Shown: piece by piece, positions 12,733 to 24,599 of the stretch
How the letters are laid out: each line of letters begins with the position of its first letter
How positions within the stretch are numbered: the stretch's first letter is position 1
Origin: Bolinopsis microptera
Lineage: Eukaryota > Ctenophora > Tentaculata > Lobata > Bolinopsidae
DNA: 64,000 nucleotides
Direction of reading: 5' to 3'
Assembly (NCBI RefSeq): GCF_026151205.1
Contig: NC_087073.1
Coordinates: 21,788,270-21,852,269 of the forward strand
Notes under the pieces: model-generated
What the model was told of the DNA's origin: nothing
What the model saw: the letters and a program-made list of their open reading frames with translations, nothing else
Databases searched by the model: none
Program-made: the position numbers and the translations under genes

Positions 12733-15700
12733 GGGTTTCCCTATGTTGTTCTCAGCATTGAAAAATTTTTCCTTGGGGGCAGAAGAGAGGGATTTTTTTC
12801 ATTTTTTAAATTTAAAAAGGCGAGGATTTTAAAGACAAAAACCCGCAATTTAAAAAGGAGCAATTTATTTTTGATTTCGGTTTAAAAAACGCTTTATTTT
12901 TTTGTTTCGAAAATTTTTTTTTTATCATTTAAGAAAATTTTTTATCTAAAAAAATTTAAATTGTTTCTCGTTCTGTTTTTTTAAGTTGTTTACTATTAGT
13001 TTAGTAGAAATTTTCGTTGATTTGTAGCCCTCCTAATTTCTATGAAAAAACCCATCCGATATTCCTGCCTATAGAAAAATCCCGGGGGAAAGATTTTTTT
13101 GGGTTTTGAAAAAATTCCTCCCCCCCACTTCCCCCCCGAAAAAAATTTTTAAAAATTTTTCAAAGACTAAAACCCCCCCTTTTTGTAACAAAACCCCTAA
13201 CCCCGTTTTTTTTGGAGGGGTTTTTTTTAGCGGGGACCAATGCTGTGCCTGCCTTTTACTCTCTCTGCTCACGAAACGTACATCATAATTTTACCCCCCC
13301 TACCTCTAGTCCCCTACCCTCAACAGTCTTTTCTTCCCCTCCTCCCCCTCTGCCTTTATAGCCCCCTCCCCCCTTCACCTTTCTCCCCACATCTAGATGT
13401 GCTTTTTAAAAGGGGGAAAAAAAATCTGGTGTTTCTCTTTAACAAATACAAAAAGTTGGTTTCAGTTGCTTCATGGTTTGGGGCCCGGTCAAAAAAATTT
13501 GTTTATCCAGATTTTTCCCCGTTTTAAACTACCTTTCAAAAGGGGGGTTTTTAATTTATATTTTTATTTTATTTAAAAAAAAATTGGGGGTTTTGGGGAA
13601 ATTGCCATTTCCCAGGTGTTTGTTTGCTACCACAAGTAAATTTTAAACTCCACGATTTTGTACAGAAACGGGAAAGTTACCTTTCCCAACCTAGAGGTGG
13701 TTATCAAGGACCCTGCCGAGGAGCCCGCTTTTTAAAGACCAGTGAGAATTACCCCTCACATTCAAACTAACCCTGGGTATCTTTCAGGTTTCTTCTTTTT
13801 TTTCTTTTTACTTTTCCCGAACCTTTTCAGCCCTTTTTCCCCCACTCTTTGGGATTAAGGGGGGTGGTTTTTTGATTGAAGCCCGCTGTTTTATAATTGA
13901 GATTCCCTGTTCAGGGGGAAAATACAGTAGGGGGGCTTTTGAGAGGCTAGAAAACATTCAGCCGCTAGGGGAAAACCAAAATACTCTCCCCCCACCCTCC
14001 ACAAGAGGAAACCCCCGCCACAAGTTCCGGGGGGTTTTATGTTGGCACTCCCGGCCCCTACCGGGGGGTGGGGGGTTTTGCCCGCGGGTCAGGGGGGGGG
14101 GCATTTGGGGGAAAATGAACGGGGGGCCCGGGGACATGGGGGACGACCCCTCCTTCCCCCCACTGTAGCGGGGTCACCCAAACCTGTGCAGAAAAGGGGG
14201 CCCTTTCTCCCCTCACCAGGGTTTTCCCCCCCAGTCGGGTGTTTGGAGGGTCACCTCTCCCTACAAACACGGGGGTTTTTGTTCTGGCCCCGAGCCCGGA
14301 CCCCCTCCTGGTTTACACCCTTTCCTGGGGGGGCCCCCCCCCGGGGTTCCCCACGCCCCCGGGGAGGACACCGGGTAATTTGGTAGATTAGTGGGCCATT
14401 GACCCGGGGAAATAACAAGGGTGTCTACCCCGTACTTAAGAAACTGTTCCCCGGGAAAAACAAACGTTTTCCCCTTCCCGAAATTTTGGACATTTTGGTG
14501 GGGGGATGAAAATCCCCTACGGATGTGGGAAGAGGGGAGGCAAATCACTAAATTGGGTGGCGGGTTTTTTTTAACCCTTTTGGGAAAATGAGGAAACAAG
14601 GGAGGGGCTATTTCGAAAAAAGAAAGGGGGTTGAAAAAAATGAAACCTTTGAACAAAAACACATTTTTGTGGGGGAAAAAATCCACAAACCCCTCACCTT
14701 TGACATAAACCCCGGAGGGCCATTTAAAAACACGCCTGGGGGTACCCCAAATGGAAAAAGGTGGGTTTTTAAAAAGCCCCCTCGGAGGGGACAGGTGCAT
14801 TCCTCAGCGTGCTGGGATTTTGGAAAACCGGGATTTTCCAAAGGGGGGATTTGGGAGCGGTTCTACAAGTGTGACCCCAGGGCCCTTTTAATGCGGCCCC
14901 CTACTCCCCGCAGCAAACTGGTAGGGGGGGGACTATCGTTTGGGGGGGGGAGTACGTGGAAAAACACTAAAAGTCCCCCCATAGAAACCCGGCCCCCCCT
15001 GCCAGTGCCCCAGCAGAGCGACTTTTGGGCCCCCCGAGTACCTGACCCGATTGAAGTTCATGGGGGCCCCGGATAGGGCCCACAGATGTTGGAAGGGGGG
15101 CCAGGGGGGGACCCAGCCGGGGGCCCCCCCCTGTCCCCCGGGCCCCGGGCACGTGGGGGGGACACGTGGGCCCAAAACACCAAAGAAAACTGCTTTCTCA
15201 GTGGGGTGGGAAACCGCCAACTCGGTTTTAAACATCCTTATTTTGTAAAATTTTGTTAATAATTTTGTTTTTTTTAATAACCTTTTAAATTTTTAATGTT
15301 TTACAAAAAATTTCATTTAATGAATTTTGCAGAAATTTGAAATATTTGGGGTTTAGATTTGTTTTTGTTAAAAAAGGGGGTTGTTTTTGGGCATTTTTAA
15401 ACATTTTTGGGTTTAACATTACCTCACTGAATACATAAAATATTTTTTTACAAATTAGATATTGATTCCCAAAATTTTGATATATTGGCCTTTTTACTGT
15501 GGTTTTAAAACACCAAACATTTTAAAAAAGTCCCAAAGGGGGATTTGCGGTTTGTTTACAAGGGGACCAATGTGCTTTCCCCCGCTCGGCCCCCTCTCTT
15601 TCCTTTTTAAAGGTAAAACCGGAGATCTACCCCTCCCCTCCCGTTTCCCCCCCCAACATGTTTTCCCCTTCTCCCTCCCCTCCTCTTTGCTTTTTATAAC

Positions 15701-16600
15701 CCCCCTCACCTTTTTACCTTTTCTAAACCCCATTAGCAGTGTGCTTCTTAAAGAGGGAAAATATCTGGGGGTTCTCCCTTTAAAAAAGATGCATTTAAAG
15801 GGGGGGGCTCAGGGTTTCCTTTAGGCTTGGTCCGGGCAAATTTTAAAAAAATTTTTTCCAGATTGTTTTCCCCCTTTAAAACCGTTCCGAACTGTTTTTA
15901 AATTTTAAATTAAATTTTTTATTAGGGAAAAAAATGGTTCTGTGATAATTGCCCTTTTCCCAGGTGGGTTTTCGCAAAACCCCAAGGTTTTTTGAAACTC
16001 CACGATTTTTTGGCAGGAAAAACTGGAACCCCTTTAAAACTTTCTAACCTTGAGGGGGTTTCAAGGGTCCCGGCCCGGGGGTGCTTTAAAGCCAGTGAGG
16101 GAATTTTCCCCTTCCAAAGTCAAAAACCAAAATCTGCATTTTTCAGGGGTTTTTGCTTTTTTAAATGTTTTTTCTCCCCGCCCAAATCTTTTCAGCCCCT
16201 TTCCCCCTCCCCTTTTGGGATTTTTGGCGGGGTTTTGTGTTTTAAGGGCCCCCCCCCCCCGGGTTAAAAAAATGTGTGATAGCTTTTTCAGGCAGTTTCA
16301 TTGTGGAGCTTTTTGGGGGGACTAGTTTCTTTTAGCCGCAGTGTTCAACCCAAAAACACTCTTCTCCCCACCCCCACATAGGGAACCCCGCACTTTTTTT
16401 AAAATTTTCCCGGGGGGTTCTTTTTAGAAACCCCGGCCCCCTAAAAGGGGGGGGACTCCCAACAAAATGATCAGGGGGGCCCTCCGGGGTTTAAAACGGA
16501 CGTGTCCCCCTGGCACATTTGTGGGGCGACCCCCCCTTCCCCTACTGGGAGCGTGGTCTACCCAGACCTGTGCAGAAAGGGAGCTTTCTTTCCCTCACCA
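12690..16600. other. Smeared, unreliable sequence block
   Basis: Homopolymer runs of all four bases are strongly over-represented. Where the block can be aligned to the clean hexosaminidase copy at 19202-21049, many bases are replaced by a neighbouring base while overall length is nearly kept. The block starts in the last GLB1-a exon and ends inside an exon of HEX-B, after which the sequence is clean. This fits poor base calling or a low-quality gap fill better than biological decay. Frames read here are not trustworthy. Confidence 0.8.
13240..15185 (+). pseudogene. HEX-A: garbled beta-hexosaminidase (GH20) copy
   Basis: Three exon equivalents line up with HEX-C: ~13240-13415 (signal peptide exon), 13616-13787 and 13915 to ~15185. 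No frame is open for long because of the smeared base pattern. Recognisable runs include the LPLVPYPQ-coding stretch at ~13300 and the block encoding VVIKDPAEE at ~13700. The 5' half follows HEX-C, whereas from ~14370 on it follows HEX-B (for example the stretch at 14780-14930). It is therefore a mosaic or a chimeric assembly. It could be a true third gene under bad sequence, an allelic copy, or an artefact. Confidence 0.55.
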
Positions 16601-17501
16601 TGTTTACTCCCAGTCTGATGTTCTGGAGATCATCCTCTTCTCCTACAAACACGGGGTTATTGTTCTGCCTGAGCTGGACACTCCTGGTCACACCCTTTCC
16701 TGGGGGGCCGCCCTCCCTGGCTTCCTCACTCACTGTCCAGGACACGGTAATATTGGCTCAGATTATGGGCCTATTGACCCGAGTAACGAAGCTGTCTACC
16801 CTGTACTTAAGAAACTGTTCACTGAAATTACAAACGTTTTCCCTTCAGAATTTGTACATTTAGGTGGTGATGAAGTACACTACGGATGTTGGAAGAGTGA
16901 TCAGAATCTTACTAATTGGATGGCAGTTCATAACATTTCTGGAAATTATGAAGCATTGGAGGACTATTACGAAACGAGGTTGTTGAAAATAGTGAACTCT
17001 TTGAACAAGAACTACATTGTGTGGGAAGAAATCTACACTCATCACCTAGACATAACCCCGGAGACCATTATACACGCCTGGCTACCCAACTGGAAGAAGG
17101 TGTTTCAAAATGCCACCTCGGAGGGCTACAGGTGCATTCTCTCAGCGTGCTGGTATCTGAACCGCATATCCTACGGGGAGGATTGGCGGCGGTTCTACAA
17201 GTGTGACCCCAGGTCCTTTAACGTGACGGCTCCCTACTCCCAGCAGCAGCTGGTACTGGGGGGCACTATCTGTATGTGGGGGGAGTACGTGGACAACACT
17301 AACGTCCTCCATAGAACCTGGCCCCGTGCCAGTGCTCCAGCAGAGCGACTGTGGGCCCCAGAGTACCTGACTGATGTGAAGTTCATGGAGCCCCGGATAG
17401 AGGCCCACAGATGTAGGATGGTGCGCAGGGGGTACCCAGCTGAGCCCACCCTGTCACGTGGGCACTGTAACGTGGAGTACACGTGGGCAACACACCACTA
17501 G
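15570..17501 (+). CDS. HEX-like: HEX-B: beta-hexosaminidase (GH20), 5' half unreliable
   Basis: GH20 enzymes release terminal beta-N-acetylhexosamine by substrate-assisted catalysis with an Asp-Glu pair. Exon equivalents are ~15570-15755, 15964-16146 and 16292-17501; the first two and the start of the third lie in smeared sequence. From ~16600 the frame is clean to a TAG at 17499-17501. It encodes ELDTPGHTLSWG, the catalytic motif FVHLGGDEVHYGCW, IVWEE and a C-terminal SAPAERLW (the GH20 tryptophan region). One extra base near 16590 relative to HEX-C shifts the frame, probably the last error of the bad block. It is near-identical to HEX-C around 16563-16755 and 17323-17575 but clearly diverged between. 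A 1.33-kb transposon sits 135 bp past its stop. Confidence 0.75.
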
Positions 17502-17636
17502 AATACTGCTTACTCAGTGGCTGGCAAACCGCCAACTCTGTTAATCATCCTTGTTTGTACATTTAGTTAAATCATTTTGTTATATTAATAACTTATCAAT
17601 TGTTAATGTTGACACAAATTTCATATTACTGTATTA

Positions 17637-18967
17637 ACGGGTGATGACTAAAAAAGGGGACTTTTTTCAAGGGTATTTTTAGTGTCGATAAAACTATTTT
17701 TGGTTCAAACCAATGAAACAGCGTTGTAAAGCGGGCAATTTTGAACAAGTATGGTCAATGACAAGCGCCCATGAGCCCATTTTGATTGGTTCGGGAGGGC
17801 TTCTTTCTTCAAGCTCAAAAATTCGTCTGTACAGTTGGGCCTAAAATCGTGTTGGCGCAGTCTCTTCTTTTGTGCCCTAGGGCCCATGTATGCTTGTTAG
17901 CCATATTTTGGGCATGTACATGTGTTGCCAGGACTCTAAAGAAGTCCTCTATGGGTTGAGATTGTCAAAATTTACGTTGGTCGATCACTTTTGGGACGAA
18001 ATTAATCCTATAGGCTGCAAGTACAGATGTGGTTTTCGCAGAAAAATACGATCTAGCCCCATCCTAACGAATCACCTTCCACCCTTTGGGGATATTTTCT
18101 TGTATGAACAACACCAGGCAAGGCTCCAAGCACTTTGATTTTTATGTGGTACCATTATAGACCATGCTAAAGCCGATAGTTTGACCTAGCCTAGATCTTT
18201 CACACGGTAAAATTTTACCCCTCAGGTGGTTTTGAGCTCAAATATCTTCTTACTGGTTTTAGCTACGCTGATGGGTGTTGAACCCTCGTCTTAAGCATAA
18301 AATTCCCTACTTTTTGACGTATGGACACCAGTCAGACCGAAATACTTCTTCTCAACGATAGCAAAATATAGCGTTTAGTCAAGACTATACATATTTTCGA
18401 ATTTGCTCACGACTTCCCATTTTTGGGTGTTATGTCTAATCCTAGGGGCTTTGACACCTTTCAGACAACAAACATTTAGTCATGTGACTGCCCTGGAAAT
18501 ACAACCGAGAGTACAGCCAAAACGGATCACCAGGGATCTCGGTAGGGTGCCGGTTATGTGGCTTACCAGCAGTTCCTACTGGGTCATTTTCGTAAGTGCT
18601 ATAATACAGGATGACCTTTTTGTCTCTGTAGCTCTGGCTACCAACCTCTGCTGCTAAAATCGATTTAGGATGTGATAGATAAGAACTTTAGGCATACTCT
18701 CTGCTAAAAATTGTTCGGTATGGAAGCTTTAACTACCTGTGAGGCGACTTCTGTGAACAGTGCTTTACTGTAAAATGTTTATAGGACCCCTCCCCTAGTT
18801 CGAGACCATTATCGGGGACAAAGATCAACCATGTTGATCAAATGGGGGCAAAAACTGTTCGACTATCGTTCAGAGTAACTGGTGGTTGTGGTAAAATACC
18901 AAAATTTTGTTCAGGTGGAAGCTGAGGGCTAAAAAACATATAGTCCCATTTTTTATTCATCACCCGT
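17637..18967. mobile_element. 1.33-kb DNA element with inverted ends and TA duplication
   Basis: The left end ACGGGTGATGACTAAAAAAG is mirrored by the right end, which closes with TTTTTTATTCATCACCCGT. About 20 of the first 24 bases are shared. TA flanks both sides (17635-17636 and 18968-18969). The related HEX-A/HEX-B spacer at ~15300-15340 runs directly across the site without it, giving an empty-site comparison. TA duplication and 1.3-kb size fit a Tc1/mariner-type or similar element, but I recognise no transposase in its short ORFs, so it is non-autonomous or decayed. Confidence 0.75.
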
Positions 18968-19201
18968 TAGCAGAAATTTGAAATATTGTGATTTAGATAG
19001 TTTTTGATAAATTGAGCTTTTTTATGGACATTTTTAATCATTTTTGGACATTAACATTTACTCTCACTGAATACATAAAAATATTTCTTATCAGTTAGAT
19101 ATTGATTCAAATTAAGATATATTGAAACTTTCACTGTGTTAAAAACACCACACCTTCTAACTAATCTAACCGTTTATTTGACGTTAGTTTAGCAGAGACC
19201 A

Positions 19202-21049
19202 ATGCTGCTGCCTGCTCTACTCTCTCTGCTCACTGTAACAGTCCACTCAGTAGATCTACCCCACCTACCTCTAGTCCCCTACCCTCAACATGTCTCTCTT
19301 CTCTCCTCCTCCTCTGCTCTTATAGACCCCCTCACCTTCACCTTCTCTACCACATCTAGCAGTGTGCTTCTTAAAGAGGTAAAATATCTGGTGTTTCTCT
19401 TTAACAGATATCATAACTGTTCGGTTCAGTTGCTTCATTGCTTCTGAGTCAATAAAACTGTTTATCCAGATAGTTCCCGCTTTTAATACCGTTCAGATCT
19501 GTTTAATTTATATTAGTATTTTATTAGAAATAATTGTTCTGTGATAATTGCCATATCCCAGGTGTTTGATCGCTACCACAAGTATTTGAAACTCCACGAT
19601 TTTGTACAGAAACTGAACGTTACTCTGTCTAACCTAGAGGTGGTTATCAAGGACCCTGCCGAGGAGCTGCTTTTAATGACCAGTGAGAATTACACCCTCA
19701 CTATTCAAACTAACTCTGCTATTCTTCAGGTTTCTTCTTTCTTTCACTTTTCTGCAACTCTTTTCAGCCCTTTTTCTCCACTCTTTGGTATTTGGCGGTG
19801 TTTTGTGATTGAAGCCCGCTAGTTATATAATGTGAGATATCATGTTCAGGCAGATACAGTATTCGGAGCTATGAGAGGACTAGAAACATTCAGCCAGCTA
19901 GTGAACACCAACAACTACTCTCTCCCCACCCTCCACATAGAGGACTACCCCCGCTACAAGTTCCGGGGCTTCATGTTGGACACTTCCCGGCACTACCTGA
20001 GTGTGGGGGTACTCAAGCAGCTGATCAGGGCGGCGTCCTGGTCCAAACTGAACGTGTTCCACTGGCACATAGTGGACGACCCCTCCTTCCCCTACTGTAG
20101 CGTGGTCTACCCAGACCTGTGCAGAAAGGGAGCTTTCTCTCCTCACCATGTTTACTCCCAGTCTGATGTTCTGAAGATCATCCTCTTCTCCTACAAACAC
20201 GGGGTTATTGTTCTGCCTGAGCTGGACACTCCTGGTCACACCCTTTCCTGGGGGGCCGCCCTCCCTGGCTTCCTCACGCACTGTCCAGGACACGGTAATA
20301 TTGGAGCCCCTTACGGCCCTGTAGACCCTACTAACGAGGCCGTATATCCGGTACTGAAGGAACTGTTTACGGAGATAACTAACGTTTTCCCTGGTGAGTT
20401 CGTGCACCTTGGTGGGGACGAAGTGCATTATCCCTGTTGGAAGAACAACCCGAACATAACAGCCTGGATGGCAGCCCACAACATGACGGGCAACTACGAC
20501 CAGCTGGAGAACTACTACGAGACCAGACTCCTTAACATCGTCAACTCGCTTAACAAGAACTACATAGTCTGGGAGGAGGTGTTCTACCACCATGTCGACA
20601 TTACCCCCCAGACCATTGTTCACGCCTGGAAACCCAACTGGAAGACCATATTCCAGGATGCGACCGCAGCAGGGTTCCGGTGCATCCTCTCAGCAGGTTG
20701 GTACATCAGTCGTATCGCGTACGGGGAGGACTGGCAGAACTTCTACCTGGTGGAGCCCCGCTCCTTCAACGACACGGCTACCCCGGAACAGAGAGCCCTG
20801 GTGTTGGGAGGGACTGTGTGCATGTGGGGTGAGCATGTAGACAACTCCAATATTCTCTCCCGGTTTTGGCCCCGTGCCAGTGCTCCAGCAGAGCGACTGT
20901 GGGCCCCAGAGTACCTGACTGATGTGAAGTTCATGAAGCCCCGGATAGAGGCCCACAGATGTATGATGGTGCTCAGGGGGTACCCAGCTGAGCCCACCCT
21001 GTCACGTGGGCACTGTCACGTGGAGTACACGTGGGCAACACACCACTAG
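19202..21049 (+). CDS. HEX-like: HEX-C: beta-hexosaminidase (GH20), complete
   Basis: Removes terminal beta-linked GlcNAc or GalNAc, in lysosomes or after secretion. Three exons: 19202-19378, 19562-19729 and 19850-21049, all phase 0 with GT-AG sites, giving 514 residues, close to the family's usual 500-550. The start is the ATG opening a hydrophobic signal peptide (MLLPALLSLLTVTVHS). Exon 2 encodes the alpha/beta GH20b-like domain. Exon 3 encodes the TIM barrel, with FRGFMLDTSRHYL, NVFHWHIVDDPSFPY, ELDTPGHTLSWG, the catalytic pair in FVHLGGDEVHYPCW, IVWEEV, VHAWKPNW and SAPAERLW. Several NxS/T sequons are present. ATTAAA at 21301 may be the poly(A) signal. It lies between a paralogue and GLB1-b on the same strand. 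It looks functional. Confidence 0.93.
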
Positions 21050-21300
21050 AATACTGCTTACTCAGTGGCTGGCAAACCGCCAACACTTTAATCATCCTTG
21101 TTTGTACATTTAGTTAGATAATCTTGTTATATTAATAACTTATCAATTGTTAATGTTAGTTCCTCTATTCGATATGTATATTTACTTTTAATAATTGTAA
21201 GTGTGAACTCGAGTAAAAAGATCTATTTATTCTTTATGATTTTATTCAGATTTTTTGATTTGATATTTGTATGTTGTTTAATGTTTATCTTCGATATATT

Positions 21301-21306
21301 ATTAAA
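21301..21306 (+). promoter_or_regulatory. Candidate poly(A) signal ATTAAA for HEX-C
   Basis: ATTAAA lies about 250 bp past the HEX-C stop and 160 bp before the next start codon. I saw no AATAAA in this spacer. Position and motif fit, but there is no transcript evidence. Confidence 0.35.
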
Positions 21307-21420
21307 ATAGTGTTGTCATATTTTTTCTCCTTCAACATAATCCACTAACTTATAATCTATAAATTATCCTTTTCTTAAGTTATTATGGACGGGTTGTTGA
21401 GTTTAAATATACCTTGCTAA

Positions 21421-21446
21421 CACACACACACACACACACACACACA
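21421..21446. repeat. (CA)n microsatellite
   Basis: Thirteen CA units lie about 20 bp before the GLB1-b start codon, in what would be its 5' leader or proximal promoter. Confidence 0.95.
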
Positions 21447-21464
21447 TAACCCCTGTTGTTTAGG

Positions 21465-24400
21465 ATGGGTCACGTGGTCTGTACGTTCCTAATAGCACTC
21501 TTGTTAGTCTCCACCTCGCTAACTAAGAGATCCTTTGTGGTGGATCACAAGGAGAACTGCTTCAGAAAGGACGGGCTCAAGTTTCAGTTCATTTCCGGCT
21601 CTATGCACTATTACAGGTAGTGCTATGTAACCATAGTAACCATAGCACTATTACAGGTAGTGCTATGTAACCATAGTAACCATAGCACTATTACAGGTAG
21701 TGCTATGTAACCATAGTAACCATAGCGCTATTACAGGTAGTGCTATGTAACCATAGTAACCATAGCGCTATTACAGGTAGTGCTATGTAACCATAGCAAC
21801 CATAGCACTATTACAGGTAGTGCTATGTAACCATAGTAACCATAGCACTATTACAGGTGGTGCTATGTAACAATAGTAACCATAGCGCTATTACAGGTAG
21901 TGCTATGTAACCATAGCAACCATAGCACTATTACAGGTAGTGCTATGTAACCATAGTAACCATAGCACTATTACAGGTAGTGCTATGTAACCATAGTAAC
22001 CATAGCACTATTACAGGTAGTGCTATGTAACCATAGTAACCATAGCACTATTACAGGTGGTGCTATGTAACAATAGTAACCATAGCGCTATTACAGGTAG
22101 TGCTATGTAACCATAGCAACCATAGCACTATTACAGGTAGTGCTATGTAACCATAGTAACCATAGCACTATTACAGGTAGTGCTATGTAACCATAGTAAC
22201 CATAGCACTATTACAGGTAGTGCTTTGTAACCATAGTAACCATAGCGCTATTACAGGTAGTGCTATGTAACCATAGCAACCATAGCACTATTACAGGTAG
22301 TGCTATGTAACCATAGCTACCATATACACGGACAAATAATTATCATGAATCCTTTCGGGCGTTCATTTTAATGTCCGTTCACGCAATGTCTGGTCGAATA
22401 ACGTCCGATAAGGTAGTGGTTTGTTCTGCAAGTGCACTGTTTATTATGACCATAGTTCAATTAGTAGTTGTCAGATTATAAATGAGTTTTCCTCAGGATA
22501 CCAAGACCTTATTGGAAGGACAGGTTACTAAAGTTAAAAGGGGCTGGATTTAACACCGTTCAAACGTAAGTGAGTCATTACAGAGGGAGAGTAAGTAATC
22601 ATTACAGTGAACTTGTAATCTCATAGTGAACTTGTAATCTCCTGGTGAACTTGTAATCTCCTAGTGAACTTGTAATCTCCTAGTGAACTTGTAATCTCCT
22701 AGTGAACTTTTAATCTCCTAGTGAACTTGTAATCTCCTAGTGAACTTGTAATCTCCTAGTGAACTTTTAATCTCCTAGTGAACTTGTAATCTCCTAGTGA
22801 ACTTGTAATCTCCTAGTGAACTTGTAATCTCCTAGTGAACTTGTAATCTCCTAGCGAACTTGTAATCTCCTAGTGAACTTGTAATCTCCTAGTGAACTTG
22901 TAATCTCCTAGTGAACTTGTAATCTCCTAGTGAACTTGTAATCTCCTAGTGAACTTGTAATCTCCTGGTGAACTTGTAATCTCCTGGTGAACTTGTAATC
23001 TCCTGGTGAACTTGTAATCTCCTGGTGAACTTGTAATCTCCTGGTGAACTTGTAATCTCCTAGTGAACTTGTAATCTCCTAGTGAACTTGTAATCTCCTA
23101 GTGAACTTGTAATCTCCTAGTGAACTTGTAATCTCCTGGTGAACTTGTAATCTCCTAGCGAACTTGTAATCTCCTAGTGAACTTGTAATCTCCTAGTGAA
23201 CTTGTAATCTCCTAGTGAACTTGTAATCTCCTAGTGAACTTGTAATCTCCTAGCGAACTTGTAATCTCCTGGTGAACTTGTAATCTCCTGGTGAACTTGT
23301 AATCTCCTAGTGAACTTGTAATCTCCTAGTGAACTTGTAATCTCCTGGTGAACTTGTAATCTCCTGGTGAACTTGTAATCTCCTAGTGAACTTGTAATCT
23401 CCTAGTGAACTTGTAATCTCCTAGTGAACTTGTAATCTCCTAGCGAACTTGTAATCTCCTAGTGAACTTGTAATCTCCTGATGAAATTGCAGGTACATAC
23501 CGTGGAACCAACATGAACCGGTGAAAGGACGAATAGACTTCTCTGGAAGGAAGGATCTCTTCTCTTACCTTAAACTCTGTTCGGATCTTGGCATTCTAGT
23601 CTTACTCAGACCAGGTTAGATAAAACACTAATTTGACTGTGTTCTAACTGTGTATTATTACTTATCATCACGGTACATTAATATGGCAAAGTCTGAATAT
23701 GTAAATTATACAATATCCCAATTCCCACTCCATCAATTAATTCATTAATGAGCTTGACATAAAGTAAATACCCTCATATATTTATTATGCAGGTCCGTTC
23801 ATTGCGGCAGAGTTCGAGTTCGGCGGTTTCCCATCCTGGCTACCAACACAGAGTAAAACAATAAGGTAAGCAAGCTACAACCAGGTCTACAGTAACTACT
23901 GAGCCAGGTAACTGTAGTGACGTAGTGAGGTAGTGTGACGTTAGGAGGCAGTGGAACTTTCACGTGAAGTGTAGCTCGCACGTGCTCTACTATCAATACA
24001 ATGCATAGTTTATATATTAATATATTCTATAGACCTACAATGACTAAAATAATCCTCTACTGTTTGATTTTAAGACGACTCTTCATACTGTGCAGTGTTT
24101 AGTGTGTATCTTCAGGAGGTGTATTATCAGGACATATATTTACTGCTGAATATACTCATCAATACTGTGAACTGTGGTGTGTGAATAAGCTCACAAGATA
24201 TAATAAGTTAACTCTACATTTTACCGTAAGCTCACAAGATTAGTTAACTCTACATTTTACACTAAGCTCACAAGATTAGTTAACTCTACATTTTACACTA
24301 AGCTCACAAGATTAGTTAACTCTACATTTTACACTAAGCTCACAAGATTAGTTAACTCTACATTTTACCGTAATTAGCTCACAAGATTAGTTAACTCTAC

Positions 24401-24575
24401 ATGTTATACTAAGCTCACAAGATTAGTTAACTCTAAACGTTACACTAAGCTGTTGTACAGTTTCAGGACGTCAGAAACAGTTTATCTGAAGAACGTTCTG
24501 ACTTGGTTTAGTGAGCTCCTACCCATGTTAGCACCGTACCTCTACCAACAGGGGGGACCAGTGATTGGACTACAG
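21465..24575 (+). CDS. GLB1-like: GLB1-b: acid beta-galactosidase (GH35), 5' exons only
   Basis: Five exons with continuous phase and GT-AG sites: 21465-21616, 22497-22565, 23493-23614, 23793-23865 and 24467-24575, about 175 residues. The start ATG opens a signal peptide (MGHVVCTFLIALLLVSTSLT). Then come the GH35 N-terminal landmarks: FRKDGLKFQFISGSMHYYR, IPRPYWKDRLLKLKGAGFNT, VQTYIPWNQHEP, LVLLRPGPFIAAEFEFGGFP, and PYLYQQGGPVIGLQ just before where the acid/base ENEYG exon should follow. That exon and all later ones are not visible in the next 14 kb, so the gene is truncated or has a very long intron. Intron 1 holds a 40-bp array that copies the exon-1 end and donor, and intron 2 holds a 19-bp array. 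Exon 1 contains a CACGTG. Confidence 0.88.
21605..22325. repeat. 40-bp minisatellite, 18 copies, carrying the GLB1-b exon 1 end and donor
   Basis: The unit is GCACTATTACAGGTAGTGCT plus ATGTAACCATAGTAACCATA. Its first 12 bases are the last bases of exon 1 (encoding HYYR), followed by the donor GTAGTG. Every copy therefore repeats the exon-intron junction. 40 is not a multiple of three, so alternative donors would shift the frame. Variants include GCGCTATT and CAGGTGGTG. Confidence 0.95.
22604..23480. repeat. 19-bp minisatellite, ~46 copies, in GLB1-b intron 2
   Basis: The unit is CTCCTAGTGAACTTGTAAT with CTAG/CTGG and AGTG/AGCG variants. The array fills nearly the whole intron and stops about 15 bp before the acceptor of exon 3. 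Confidence 0.95.
24183..24455. repeat. 36-bp minisatellite, ~7 copies, in GLB1-b intron 4
   Basis: The unit is built on AAGCTCACAAGATTAGTTAA followed by CTCTACATTTTACACT. It ends shortly before the acceptor at 24465-24466. Confidence 0.92.
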
Positions 24576-24599
24576 GTATGTGACTATTTATAACAGTGT

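Noticed and set aside
13069-16325. Many overlapping ORFs in the G/C-rich smeared block
   Set aside because: Frames come from unreliable sequence. Only similarity to HEX-C is informative.
17705-18657. Short ORFs inside the TA-flanked element
   Set aside because: I could not see transposase motifs such as a DDE/D arrangement, so I do not call a transposase.
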